Shown piece after piece: positions 26,429 to 34,876 of a stretch of 64,000 bases of DNA (position 1 is its first letter; the number at the start of each line of letters is the position of its first letter). The position numbers were made by a program, and so were the translations under genes. The notes under the pieces were generated by a model. That model had not been told where the DNA came from and searched no databases. It worked only from the letters and a program-made list of their open reading frames with translations. Where the stretch lies: the NCBI GenBank assembly GCA_028285035.1, contig JANQQF010000123.1, positions 1 to 64,000 on the forward strand, given 5' to 3'. This stretch comes from Phycisphaerae bacterium (lineage in GTDB: Bacteria; Chloroflexota; Anaerolineae; 4572-78; J111).

Positions 26429-27448
26429 CTATTCCTCGACGACATTCAAATAATGATAATATGCTAAGCCTTCACGCTGCATTGTACGTCGGTAATTGAT
26501 GGCGACGGCATCAAATTTGAGATGCAATTCATCGGCCAGATCAAAAGGAACTTGTTCGGGGCGTTGGGACTCAACGATCCGTTTATCTTGGTTGAAAATC
26601 ACATCCTCGAAGTCTTGCAATACACTATCGGGTTGGTCTAGATCGTAATTTCGCCCAATAATACAGTACCCCCGGCATTGCTCTGCGCCAATGGGCTGGG
26701 AAACAAAAAAGTAGACCATTCCCCGCTCGCCCCCCCAGCCCAATCGCAACACAATCGTGTAGGGAAGATGTAATTCGTAACGACTGCGACGTTCCGGTTT
26801 AACGACCTCTTCATTGGCAAACACTGGAAAGTCATCTGAGTTTGGGGCCTCAGGACGAACAATCGTGTAGTGGAGAATGTGACCTTTGGCTTCGACCTCG
26901 TAGGGTGGCACAACGGGTCGGTCGGGGTCACCGAGCAGACCAGGGTGCACCCACGGGAAATGTCCAAAATCGGTAAAGTTTTCAACCTGTCGTGATGCAT
27001 CGCTGTTCCACTCAAATGGCCCAGTCAACACCACCTTCCACGCCCCGTTTTCTAGCTCAGGAATTTCTGACAGCGAGTAGATTGGCTCAGCCAAAGCCAC
27101 CCAAATCAAACCGTATCGCTCCTGACACAAATAACTCACCGTTCGGGCCTTAGTCGGGATAGATTTATTATCCTCATTTTGGGGGATCAGCACACAGGCC
27201 CCATCGGCGTTGTATCGCCAACCGTGGTAGGGACACACAATACAATCATCGGCCAGCCAGCCAAGGGATAGCGCTGTGCCGCGATGAATACAGACATCTT
27301 TCATCGCTTGCGGCGTACCAGTGATGGTACGCCAAATGACCAGTGGCTCTTCCAATAGCATCGTGCCATAGGGCGCATCCGATGTCACTTCGTGGCTGTA
27401 GGCGACGGGATGCCAACATTTATAAATTTTTTCGGTAAACTTTGCCAA
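26429..27448 (-). CDS. Rieske non-heme iron oxygenase, VanA/PaO-like
   Basis: About 339 residues. The Rieske [2Fe-2S] ligands are Cys-x-His in CIHRG and Cys-x2-His in CPYHGW (about residues 52-72). The mononuclear iron site shows the order Asn-x2-Asp-x2-His-x4-His in ENFTDFGHFPWVHPG (near 154), as in vanillate O-demethylase and related single-component oxygenases; these often remove methyl groups. It needs a separate reductase, which is not adjacent. Its location between hutH and hutI is unusual, and I infer a role in converting a modified histidine or urocanate compound. The frame opens at TTG 27496; TTG at 27448 is preferred because GGGAG lies six bases before it and the conserved N-terminus (AKFTEKIYKCWHPVAYS) starts there. 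Confidence 0.85.
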   Translation of the reverse strand: MAKFTEKIYKCWHPVAYSHEVTSDAPYGTMLLEEPLVIWRTITGTPQAMKDVCIHRGTALSLGWLADDCIVCPYHGWRYNADGACVLIPQNEDNKSIPTKARTVSYLCQERYGLIWVALAEPIYSLSEIPELENGAWKVVLTGPFEWNSDASRQVENFTDFGHFPWVHPGLLGDPDRPVVPPYEVEAKGHILHYTIVRPEAPNSDDFPVFANEEVVKPERRSRYELHLPYTIVLRLGWGGERGMVYFFVSQPIGAEQCRGYCIIGRNYDLDQPDSVLQDFEDVIFNQDKRIVESQRPEQVPFDLADELHLKFDAVAINYRRTMQREGLAYYHYLNVVEE

Positions 27449-27530
27449 AACGCACTCCCACACTACACAATTTAATTTGAGTCTGCTTGTGAGCAAGCTT
27501 TTAATTTATCTAACCGAAGCCTTTGATCAA

Positions 27531-27603
27531 CAGGGTAACAAGGTAGCAGGGATGCAGGGTATCATTAGCATTGACCTTGCGACTTTGTCACCTTGCTACC
27601 CTG
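27531..27603. repeat. Inverted repeat CAGGGTARCAAGGT
   Basis: CAGGGTAACAAGGTAGCAGGG at 27531-27551 is mirrored by TTTGTCACCTTGCTACCCTG at 27584-27603. It sits between hutH and the Rieske gene. A related tract is at 47683-47753. Confidence 0.65.
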
Positions 27604-27672
27604 AAACCAGAAGCCTCTTATAGCCAACAAAACTCGATCAGGTGCTCATGACATCCGCTCGTAAAATCACAA

Positions 27673-29247
27673 TTACAACTCCCACACATCCTCCACCACC
27701 TGATTTGTTGCCCGAACCAGTTCACCCGTGGCAATGAGTTGCTGACAGCGATCAATGTGGGGGTATAGCACCGCATCCTCAACAATGAAGGGAATATGTT
27801 CTCGAATGAGGTCATAGGCGGGTTGGGTGCCACGTCCTAGTTGAGCATCATCGCCAAGCGTTTGCTTGCGAAAGTCAATCCCCTGAGCCGCAGCCATCAA
27901 CTCCAAAGCCAAAATATGTTCCACATTACTGATAATCTGCCGCGCTTGCAGAGCAGCGGTACAGCCCATGCTAACATGATCTTCAACATTAGCCGAGGTC
28001 GGGATGGTGTCGGCACTGGCGGGATGGGCGAGCACCTTGTTTTCGGTGGCTAAGGCTGCGGCAGTGTATTGAGTAATCATAAAGCCTGAATTCAGGCCAC
28101 CATTTTGGGTTAAGAAGGCCGGCAAGGTTTGGGCGTTACTGGCTTCATCGGTCAAACGCATCAGCCGCCGCTCGGAAATGTTGCCCAGTTCCGTCAAAGC
28201 CAAGCCCATATAATCCATGGCAATCGCCAACGGCTCACCGTGAAAGTTACCGCCAGACAGCACTGTAATTTCGTCAGTCTCATCATCGATGAAGATGAGC
28301 GGGTTATCGGTAACCGCATTCAACTCGATCTCGAAGACCCAACGGGCGTAAGCAATCGCGTCGCGGACAGCCCCGTGAACTTGTGGGATGCAGCGCAAGG
28401 TGTAGGCATCCTGCACATTGGTGGGATCGTGGTGGCGCGTAAAGTCGCTGCCATCGAGCAGTTCGCGCAGATAGTTGGCACAATTCAGTTGGCGAGGGTG
28501 CGGGCGTAGTTGATGAATACGATCATCAAAAGCCAGCGGCGTGCCGTGCAAGGCTTCCAGACTTAGGCAACCCGCAATGTCAGAGGTACGACTTAATAGC
28601 CGCGCCCGATAGGTTTCAATCGCCCCGATTGCACACATCACGGCCGTACCATTGGTCAAGGCCAGCCCTTCCTTGGCCGCCAGTGTGGCTGCTTGCAAAC
28701 CCGCCTCGCTTAAGGCTGTCGCCCCATCGATCATTTTCCCCTGATATTCAGCCTCCCCTAAGCCCAACATCACCAAGCTCATGTGCGCGAGCGGCGCCAA
28801 ATCTCCGCTGGCCCCAAGAGAGCCTTTCTCAGGAATGCGAGGGTGAATCCCTGCGTTGAGCATATCGAGTAAAAGTTGTAAGGTCGCCAAGCGAATGCCC
28901 GAATGGCCGCGAGCCAGCGTGTTGGCTCGAATGAGCATGATAGCCCGCGTGGTGGGGATATCGAAGGGGTCGCCCGTGCCCACGGCGTGGCTGAGAACAA
29001 TGTTACGTTGCAAAGCCTCAACTTCATCTGGTGAGATGATGCGATCTTTAAAGGCCCCAAAGCCCGTGGTGATTCCATAGGCGATACGGCCTTCTTCTAG
29101 CATTTGTACGACGGCTTGAGCCGCTCGTTCCACTTTGGCTGACGCAGCATCACTGAGTTGTACAACAGGGTCGCCTGGCTGGCTATAAGCTACATCAATC
29201 ACTTGTTCTATTGTCAGGCTTTCGCCATCAAGGGTAATTTGGTTCAT
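27673..29247 (-). CDS. hutH: Histidine ammonia-lyase
   Basis: A 524-residue MIO-dependent lyase deaminating L-histidine to urocanate. The cofactor-forming triad Ala-Ser-Gly is visible in KGSLGASGDLAPLAHM (about residue 143). Other family motifs include GITTGFGAFKDR, LTNGTAVMCAIG, DAYTLRCIPQVHGA and LSGGNFHGEPLA; all core positions seem intact. Its start overlaps the P450 stop codon (ATGA), so the two are translationally coupled. It is downstream of hutU, LamG and P450 genes in the operon. Confidence 0.95.
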   Translation of the reverse strand: MNQITLDGESLTIEQVIDVAYSQPGDPVVQLSDAASAKVERAAQAVVQMLEEGRIAYGITTGFGAFKDRIISPDEVEALQRNIVLSHAVGTGDPFDIPTTRAIMLIRANTLARGHSGIRLATLQLLLDMLNAGIHPRIPEKGSLGASGDLAPLAHMSLVMLGLGEAEYQGKMIDGATALSEAGLQAATLAAKEGLALTNGTAVMCAIGAIETYRARLLSRTSDIAGCLSLEALHGTPLAFDDRIHQLRPHPRQLNCANYLRELLDGSDFTRHHDPTNVQDAYTLRCIPQVHGAVRDAIAYARWVFEIELNAVTDNPLIFIDDETDEITVLSGGNFHGEPLAIAMDYMGLALTELGNISERRLMRLTDEASNAQTLPAFLTQNGGLNSGFMITQYTAAALATENKVLAHPASADTIPTSANVEDHVSMGCTAALQARQIISNVEHILALELMAAAQGIDFRKQTLGDDAQLGRGTQPAYDLIREHIPFIVEDAVLYPHIDRCQQLIATGELVRATNQVVEDVWEL

Positions 29248-30494
29248 CGTTCATCCCATTCAACATTCAAGGTCAACGGTCCCCGAAAAGAAATATTGCG
29301 GGTGTAGGCTAGGTTTTGCTGATCACTCAGGCGCAACGAGGGCATAAGGCGGGTCATCTCCTCAAACAGAACGATCATCTCTAGCCGAGCCAGCGGCGCA
29401 CCAACACAGTAATGAATGCCGTAGCCCAAGGCGAGATGGGCTTTAACATTGTCCCGGGTCATATCAATCACATCAGGATCAGGGAAAAGGCTGGCATCTC
29501 GATTAGCGGAATTGAGCATCAGCAGCAGATTTGAGCCAGCCGGAATGTCTACCCCATTGATGACGGTATCCTGAACGACATAGCGACGCCAGGCACAGAC
29601 CGAGGGATCGTAGCGCATCATCTCTTCGACAGCATCGGGAATGAGACTAGGCTGCTGGCACAAAAGCCCCCATTGCTGCCGATCTCGCAACCAATGAAGC
29701 AGACCATTGGTGATCTGAGCGGTGGTGGTTTCGTGGCCAGCCACTAGCAAGGTAATCATACAACTGGCGATTTCGTTAACGGTCAAAACAGCATCGTCAC
29801 CGTCTCGCATCCGAATGAGATCACTGGTCAAATCATCGGTGGGTTGTTCAATTTTACGCTTGACCAATCCCACCACGTAATGCCAGAACGGCACTAGCCC
29901 CTTGGTTCGTTCAATCTGCTCCTGGTCAGATGGCTTGCCATAGTACAATTCGACCCGATTATCTGACCAAGCCTTCACCTGCGGCACATCCTCATTGGGT
30001 ACACCGAGCACGTGAAACAACACATAGGCGGGAAATTCATAGGTAAGTGCCGAAACAATATCAGCCTGACCTTGTGTCAGTAAAGGGGACAGTTTCTCAC
30101 GGGCTAATTGACGAATGGCTGGCTCAAAGTGACGCATGCGACGGGGCACAAACAGCTTGTTTACTAAATTACGGATACGGGTATGATCCGGCGGTACATT
30201 ATTTGAGAGCACGGGCACAGGGGTGTAATCACCGTCAGCCAACATTTGCTGCACTTCCGCCGAAAAGGGCTTGATGGGCGTAATCGTATTCGCCGCTGTG
30301 AAGGTGTTATGATCCCGGAAAATGGCTTTGATATCCTCATACCGAGTCACAATCCAATAATCGATATCAGCGTTGTAAAAAACAGGCTCAGTCTCGCGAG
30401 ATTGGGCGAGCAGAGGAAATGGATCAGTCAGGTCAAGTGGATCAAAGGCATCACTCAGATGTGAGACTGAACATCCCGTTGTTTTTGTGGTCAT
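29244..30494 (-). CDS. Cytochrome P450 embedded in the hut operon
   Basis: A 416-residue bacterial class P450. The I-helix oxygen-activation motif is AGHETT (about residue 245), the ExxR pair is in EEMMRYDP, and the heme ligand loop is LGYGIHYCVGAPLARLE (Cys near residue 355), with Leu replacing the usual Phe of FGxGxHxCxG. It is complete and soluble, with no membrane anchor. It needs ferredoxin and a reductase; an FprA-type reductase lies at 11678-13078. The stop overlaps hutH, so it is made with histidine ammonia-lyase. Together with the Rieske oxygenase this suggests an oxidative step on a histidine-derived substrate, which is inference. GGAGAAACA precedes ATG. Confidence 0.93.
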   Translation of the reverse strand: MTTKTTGCSVSHLSDAFDPLDLTDPFPLLAQSRETEPVFYNADIDYWIVTRYEDIKAIFRDHNTFTAANTITPIKPFSAEVQQMLADGDYTPVPVLSNNVPPDHTRIRNLVNKLFVPRRMRHFEPAIRQLAREKLSPLLTQGQADIVSALTYEFPAYVLFHVLGVPNEDVPQVKAWSDNRVELYYGKPSDQEQIERTKGLVPFWHYVVGLVKRKIEQPTDDLTSDLIRMRDGDDAVLTVNEIASCMITLLVAGHETTTAQITNGLLHWLRDRQQWGLLCQQPSLIPDAVEEMMRYDPSVCAWRRYVVQDTVINGVDIPAGSNLLLMLNSANRDASLFPDPDVIDMTRDNVKAHLALGYGIHYCVGAPLARLEMIVLFEEMTRLMPSLRLSDQQNLAYTRNISFRGPLTLNVEWDER

Positions 30495-30510
30495 TGTTTC
30501 TCCAGCGTTC

Positions 30511-31350
30511 TTATTCTAACTCAAACAGCTCCAGCACCTCTTCAGGCGCTAGCGCACGTCGATAAATCCGAATATCGTCAATCGCCCCTCGGGTATATAC
30601 GACACGGTCACTGTATTGATCGGTGCCAATAAACATGGAGTAGGGTGTGCTTGAAATTGCGCTACCGCCGTAGGTTTCTTCCAATGATAGTTGACCATTG
30701 ATGTACATTTGAAGGATGCTTCCCGTCCAGACCCCAACGATGTGGGTCCACTCATCTTCAGATAATGGCTCGGCGCTATCCAAACAGTAGTGGCTTGGTT
30801 GACCCGCCGGTTGCACACAAAATTCGGCCTGATCTCGGATCAGCCAGATGCCATAGCGGGAGTGACCGCCACGTTCGGGATCGCTCTTCTCGACGATGGT
30901 GTACCACGTCTCAATATCCTGCGGCTCAAACAATACCCAAGCGCTGACCGTTGATTTGAAGGTCAGTCCGATACTTTGAGCGTGCGGGATCTCGACGAAA
31001 TCATCAACACCATCCAGCAATAAAGCACTGTCCGGGTTTCCAAATCGATCTTCGGTAAAGGTTGCGTCACCATTGATCTCGCCGTGGTTTTCATTCCCGC
31101 TTTGATCGTTAGCATCGCCATTGAACGGATAAAACGCGCCCAAATCGGTATTTAGGTCAGGCTCAGTCGGTTCTGGTGGGGAGATGGTGATGGTAGGTTC
31201 TGGAATTGGGGTCGGAGGCGACGAGGTTTCAGTGGGCAAAGGTGTCGCTATCGGTGGTGTAGTTGGGGTGGGTGTAGCAGGTGAGGGCGCAGCAGTGCAA
31301 CCGAAAAGCAAGATGATGAGCAGACTTAAAACAATGGTTTGTCTTGTCAT
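30511..31350 (-). CDS. LamG-domain lipoprotein
   Basis: A 279-residue secreted protein. Lipobox LFGC places the lipid Cys at about residue 18; a Pro/Thr-rich linker runs to about residue 70. The rest is a concanavalin-A-like LamGL domain (Laminin_G_3 type) with GAFYPFNGDANDQSGNENHG, LDGVDDFVEIPH and GAIDDIRIYRRALAPEEV at its end. It likely binds a carbohydrate or protein surface. The start overlaps the hutU stop by one base (TAATG), a tight coupling that is strange for a surface protein in a hut operon. It may help capture the substrate, but no function can be assigned. Confidence 0.85.
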   Translation of the reverse strand: MTRQTIVLSLLIILLFGCTAAPSPATPTPTTPPIATPLPTETSSPPTPIPEPTITISPPEPTEPDLNTDLGAFYPFNGDANDQSGNENHGEINGDATFTEDRFGNPDSALLLDGVDDFVEIPHAQSIGLTFKSTVSAWVLFEPQDIETWYTIVEKSDPERGGHSRYGIWLIRDQAEFCVQPAGQPSHYCLDSAEPLSEDEWTHIVGVWTGSILQMYINGQLSLEETYGGSAISSTPYSMFIGTDQYSDRVVYTRGAIDDIRIYRRALAPEEVLELFELE

Positions 31351-33002
31351 TACTTCCCTAACATCGGAATTTTTACATCCTGGTCCTTAGCAAATTGAAT
31401 GGCTTCATCATAGCCCGCATCAACATGTCGCACCACACCCATCCCAGGGTCAATCGTGAGAACACGCTCCAGGCGGCGGGCCGCCGCCTCGGTTCCATCC
31501 GCGACAATGACTTGGCCAGCGTGAATGCTGTAGCCGATGCCGACCCCACCGCCGTGATGCAGACTGACCCAAGTGGCCCCACCGACAGCATTGGCCATCG
31601 CGTTGAGCAGCGGCCAATCGGCAATCGCATCCGAGCCATCTTTCATCCCCTCGGTTTCTCGATTGGGGCTGGCCACAGAGCCACTATCGAGATGGTCGCG
31701 GCCAATCACGATTGGGGCGCTGACTTTGCCTGAAGCGACCAATTCATTAAATTTTAATCCCGCTTTCATTCGCTCGCCGTAGCCCAACCAACAAATCCGA
31801 GCGGGCAAACCTTGAAATTCGATCTGATCCTGGGCCATTCGGATCCAACGGGCCAGATGCTCATCCTCAGGAAACAATTCAAGGATGGCCTCATCGGTCG
31901 CATAAATGTCTTGGGGATCACCAGAGAGGGCAACCCAACGGAACGGGCCTTTGCCTTCGCAGAAAAGCGGCCGAATGTAGGCGGGCACAAAGCCGGGGTA
32001 ATTGAACGCTCCTTTTAGACCATTGTCATAGGCCCGCTGGCGGAGATTGTTACCATAATCGAACACCACACTGCCTTTGGCTTGCCAATCAAGCATCGCC
32101 TGGACGTGCTTGGTCATCGCATCAACCGATTGACGTTGATATTCGGCGGGGTCGCGCTGACGGAGTTCAGCCGCCTCATCGAGTGACATCCCAACCGGCA
32201 AGTAGCCGTAGAGGGGGTCGTGGGCCGAGGTTTGGTCGGTAACCACATCGGGCACGATGCCACGCTCGACTAATTCGGGCAGAATTTCGGCGGCATTGCC
32301 AATCAAGCCGATTGATTTGGGTTGCTCTGCCGCTAAGGCTTCGTCGGCCCAAGTCATCGCTTCTTCGAGGTTATCGGTAATGGCATCAATTTGACGCAAG
32401 GAGAGTCGACGTTCGGCCCGCCACCGATCAACTTCCACGAGCAACCCCACGCCCTCATTCATCGTAATGGCGAGGGGTTGGGCGCCACCCATTTCCCCTA
32501 AACCTGCCGTGACAACCAGTTTCCCTTTCAGGCTCCCCCAGCCGTGCTGGCGAGCCAATGCCCCAAAGGTTTCATACGTGCCCTGCAAAATGCCCTGAGT
32601 ACCGATGTAAATCCAACTTCCAGCCGTCATCTGGCCGTACATCATCAGGCCTTCATCTTCCCATTTATCAAAATTTTCCTGGGTGGCCCAGGCGGGCACA
32701 ATGTTAGAGTTGGCAATCAACACCCGGGGAGCATCGTCGTGGGTACGGAAAACGGCCACGGGTTTGCCCGACTGTACCAGCAGGGTCTCATCTGGCTCAA
32801 GCTGGCGTAATGCTTCAAGAATGGCATCAAAGCTCTCCCAGTTGCGGGCCGCTTTTCCCCGCCCACCATACACGATCAGGTTGTCAGGATCACCCGCTAC
32901 CTGAGGGTCGAGATTGTTTTGCAGCATCCGATAGGGCGCTTCAATCAGCCAATTTTTACAGTTTAATTGAGTGCCCTGTGGGGCGTGAATCTGTCTTGAC
33001 AT
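31350..33002 (-). CDS. hutU: Urocanate hydratase
   Basis: A 550-residue NAD-dependent urocanase converting urocanate to 4-imidazolone-5-propanoate. [17 protein letters not shown] near the N-terminus, the NAD site [12 protein letters not shown] and the active-site Cys in [14 protein letters not shown] (about residue 405) are all present; [22 protein letters not shown] is conserved. GGAGGTCAATA precedes the ATG. It is the first enzyme gene of the operon, after the GntR regulator. Confidence 0.96.
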   Translation of the reverse strand: MSRQIHAPQGTQLNCKNWLIEAPYRMLQNNLDPQVAGDPDNLIVYGGRGKAARNWESFDAILEALRQLEPDETLLVQSGKPVAVFRTHDDAPRVLIANSNIVPAWATQENFDKWEDEGLMMYGQMTAGSWIYIGTQGILQGTYETFGALARQHGWGSLKGKLVVTAGLGEMGGAQPLAITMNEGVGLLVEVDRWRAERRLSLRQIDAITDNLEEAMTWADEALAAEQPKSIGLIGNAAEILPELVERGIVPDVVTDQTSAHDPLYGYLPVGMSLDEAAELRQRDPAEYQRQSVDAMTKHVQAMLDWQAKGSVVFDYGNNLRQRAYDNGLKGAFNYPGFVPAYIRPLFCEGKGPFRWVALSGDPQDIYATDEAILELFPEDEHLARWIRMAQDQIEFQGLPARICWLGYGERMKAGLKFNELVASGKVSAPIVIGRDHLDSGSVASPNRETEGMKDGSDAIADWPLLNAMANAVGGATWVSLHHGGGVGIGYSIHAGQVIVADGTEAAARRLERVLTIDPGMGVVRHVDAGYDEAIQFAKDQDVKIPMLGK

Positions 33003-33029
33003 TATTGACCTCCGAAAAAGTTTATCTGT

Positions 33030-33122
33030 TGTGACGCTCTACATCACACTATTCGTCCCAAACGTAGAACATTAGCAAGCGTTCCAAAATACTAAACACG
33101 GATGGGAAGAACACGAATAAAA
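33030..33122. repeat. Diverged dispersed repeat remnants upstream of hutU
   Basis: TGTGACGCTCTACATCACA followed by AAACGTAGAACATTAG resembles the GCTCTGCGT/ACGCAGAGC element at 22505-22550 with substitutions. The segment ACACGGATGGGAAGAACACG (about 33098) matches an arm of the inverted repeat at 54501-54557. Any hut operator in this short region would overlap it. Confidence 0.45.
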
Positions 33123-33132
33123 AAATTTAGTA

Positions 33133-33870
33133 TCACAACGACGGCTGTACCATCGCGCTCATACGATAGGTTGGTTCGTGGTAAATGGCTTGATACCAGA
33201 CCGCAGGAATGATGACGTTATCTTTTTGGGTGAAGGTGAGGCGATCAACGAAAAAGGCGGGTGTACTGGATGTGGCTTGGAAGTGGTGGGCCTTGTCTTC
33301 AGGTAATTGACCAACCTCGACCGTATGGGTCATCTTCACCAATGAAATCTGGTATTTGTGAAGCAACAGCCAGTGAATTGAACTATTCTCCAAATCTTCC
33401 GTCAACAGGTCTGGACATAAGGTTTTGGCCAGATAGCGGGTTTCGTAAACCACAGGCTGTCCATCTGCCAGACGCAAACGAGCAATATAAATAATCGGGT
33501 CGCCCTGACTCATCGCTAGTTTTTCAGCAAGGGTCGCTGTGGCGGGTATAACTTCTGCTTGCAGCAGTTTGGTTGACGGAGTGCGGTTTTGGCGGCGCAT
33601 GTCGTCGGCAAAACTGGTGAGGGAGAAAAGTGGGGTCGTCGGAGTTTGTCCAGCCACAAAGGTACCCTTGCCCTGCTCACGTCGAATAAGCCCTTCGTCG
33701 ATGAGCCTCCGAATAGCCTCACGCACGGTGCCTCGGCTGACCTGATGTTGCTGGGACAGCACATCCTCCGTTGGTAACTGATCGTTGGGTTGCAATATCC
33801 CTGAGTCAATTTGCTGCCGGACAATTTCGGCTAATTGATAATATTTTGGTAGTGGCCCCGCTTTTAGCAT
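33133..33870 (-). CDS. hutC: GntR-family regulator, HutC-like (UTRA domain)
   Basis: A 245-residue transcription factor. The N-terminal winged helix has YYQLAEIVRQQIDSG, LPTEDVLSQQHQVSRGTVREAI and GLIRREQGKGTFVAG. Residues about 90-240 form a UTRA effector domain with PIIYIARLRLADGQPVVYETRYL. HutC proteins repress hut genes and release DNA on binding urocanate. Directly upstream and on the same strand as hutU, this is the obvious local regulator. The gap to hutU is 130 bases. The ribosome site is weak. Confidence 0.85.
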   Translation of the reverse strand: MLKAGPLPKYYQLAEIVRQQIDSGILQPNDQLPTEDVLSQQHQVSRGTVREAIRRLIDEGLIRREQGKGTFVAGQTPTTPLFSLTSFADDMRRQNRTPSTKLLQAEVIPATATLAEKLAMSQGDPIIYIARLRLADGQPVVYETRYLAKTLCPDLLTEDLENSSIHWLLLHKYQISLVKMTHTVEVGQLPEDKAHHFQATSSTPAFFVDRLTFTQKDNVIIPAVWYQAIYHEPTYRMSAMVQPSL

Positions 33871-33980
33871 TTGTCAAAACTCAAATTCATCTATACAACT
33901 GGACGACTAGTTTAATCCAAAGTTAAGAGGGGGGCAAATTTCTGTTTTGCGCTTTTAGTAAACCCACAGTAGAGTGGGTC

Positions 33981-34080
33981 GAGTTCATAGAGTTTATAGA
34001 GTTTGTAGTGTTAGGAAGTTCATCTATCAAGAACTCTACGAACCCCATAAACTCTATAAACCCTACAGACCCTATAACAC
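33981..34080. repeat. Degenerate heptamer inverted repeat (GTTCATAGAGTTTATAGAG)
   Basis: GTTCATAGAGTTTATAGAGTT (near 33982) is mirrored by AACTCTATAAACCCTACAG (near 34050), each made of loose seven-base units. It lies in the divergent gap between the GntR gene and the next plus-strand gene and could encode an artefactual N-terminal extension of that gene. Confidence 0.65.
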
Positions 34081-34093
34081 AGGAGAAAATAAA

Positions 34094-34417
34094 ATGAGTG
34101 AGAGTAATGAAATCCTTTTAACCATTTTTCTCAAGCACGATCAAAGCAAAAATTTGGCAGAGATTGGGGAGCAGCTAACCAAGACAGGCTTCTGGAAAAG
34201 TTTCCCACCAGAAGGCATCGAAGTAGCTTCCTGGTATGTGATGATGGGCATTGGCCAGGTGGTGACGCTAAAGGTGCCCGCAAACCGCCTCCGTGAGATC
34301 AATTTGGCGATCGAAAAGACTGCCTGGAATGCCTTCCGTACCGAATTCTATGCCACTTATGATTTCACCCCAGTATGGCAAGCCAATCGCCAGAAAGCGC
34401 TTGACGGTGACGCTTAA
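34094..34417 (+). CDS. Conserved hypothetical protein, 107 aa
   Basis: A small soluble protein that I cannot assign. Visible features: LLTIFLKHDQSKNLAEI at the N-terminus, an aromatic-rich core WKSFPPEGIEVASWYVMMGIGQVVTLKVP, and a C-terminal YATYDFTPVW. Its alternating strands and helices resemble dimeric alpha/beta-barrel (ferredoxin-like) folds, which is a guess. ATG at 34094 follows AGGAGAAAATAAA; an earlier start in the repeat is unlikely. Its stop overlaps the next gene (TAATG), so the two are coupled. Confidence 0.7.
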   Translation: MSESNEILLTIFLKHDQSKNLAEIGEQLTKTGFWKSFPPEGIEVASWYVMMGIGQVVTLKVPANRLREINLAIEKTAWNAFRTEFYATYDFTPVWQANRQKALDGDA

Positions 34418-34755
34418 TGGATGTAAAAGCGTTTGAGACATATCAGACTGAGTCACGTAAAACTTGGGGTGTTATCCCGATGAATCATCCGATTGTGTAT
34501 CCCACAATGGGTTTGGTTAATGAGGCGGGTGAAGTTGCTGGGAAGATCAAAAAGATATTTCGGGACAAAGAGGGGCAAATTAGTGAGGAGGATCGACAGG
34601 CCTTAAAGAAAGAGCTGGGTGATGTATTGTGGTACCTCACCCAGATTTGTACCGAGCTAGACTTAACCTTGGAAGAGGTCGCAGAAGCCAACCTCATAAA
34701 GCTATTCTCCCGGCTGGAAAGAGGTGAGATTCGCGGCGACGGCGACAATCGATAA
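34417..34755 (+). CDS. MazG-like nucleotide pyrophosphohydrolase
   Basis: A 112-residue all-alpha NTP pyrophosphatase. The metal-binding pattern Glu-x-x-Glu is in LVNEAGEVAGKIKK (about residue 33), and Glu-x-x-Asp in KKELGDVLWYLTQIC (near 68), giving the conserved EExxE12-28ExxD layout. Such enzymes remove pyrophosphate from non-canonical or excess NTPs. It is translationally coupled to the small gene before it. Confidence 0.85.
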   Translation: MDVKAFETYQTESRKTWGVIPMNHPIVYPTMGLVNEAGEVAGKIKKIFRDKEGQISEEDRQALKKELGDVLWYLTQICTELDLTLEEVAEANLIKLFSRLERGEIRGDGDNR

Positions 34756-34769
34756 GGGTCAGGTTTCTT

Positions 34770-34798
34770 TTGACAGAGCCATATGACAATGATATACT
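34770..34798 (+). promoter_or_regulatory. Sigma-70-like promoter of betaine-type binding protein
   Basis: TTGACA (34770-34775), a 17-base spacer and TATACT (34793-34798). It begins 15 bases after the MazG-like gene and would start transcription of the binding protein at about 34805. Confidence 0.65.
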
Positions 34799-34876
34799 CG
34801 CATCTTTGTAGGGGTGATGCAATACAATGGTGTATTGGATTGTCCCGTAGTTACAAAACTCATGGAGGAGAACGTT

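Noticed and set aside
33974..34093. Extra 40 codons before the 107-residue hypothetical protein
   Set aside because: They are encoded by the heptamer inverted repeat; the internal ATG has AGGAGAA upstream.
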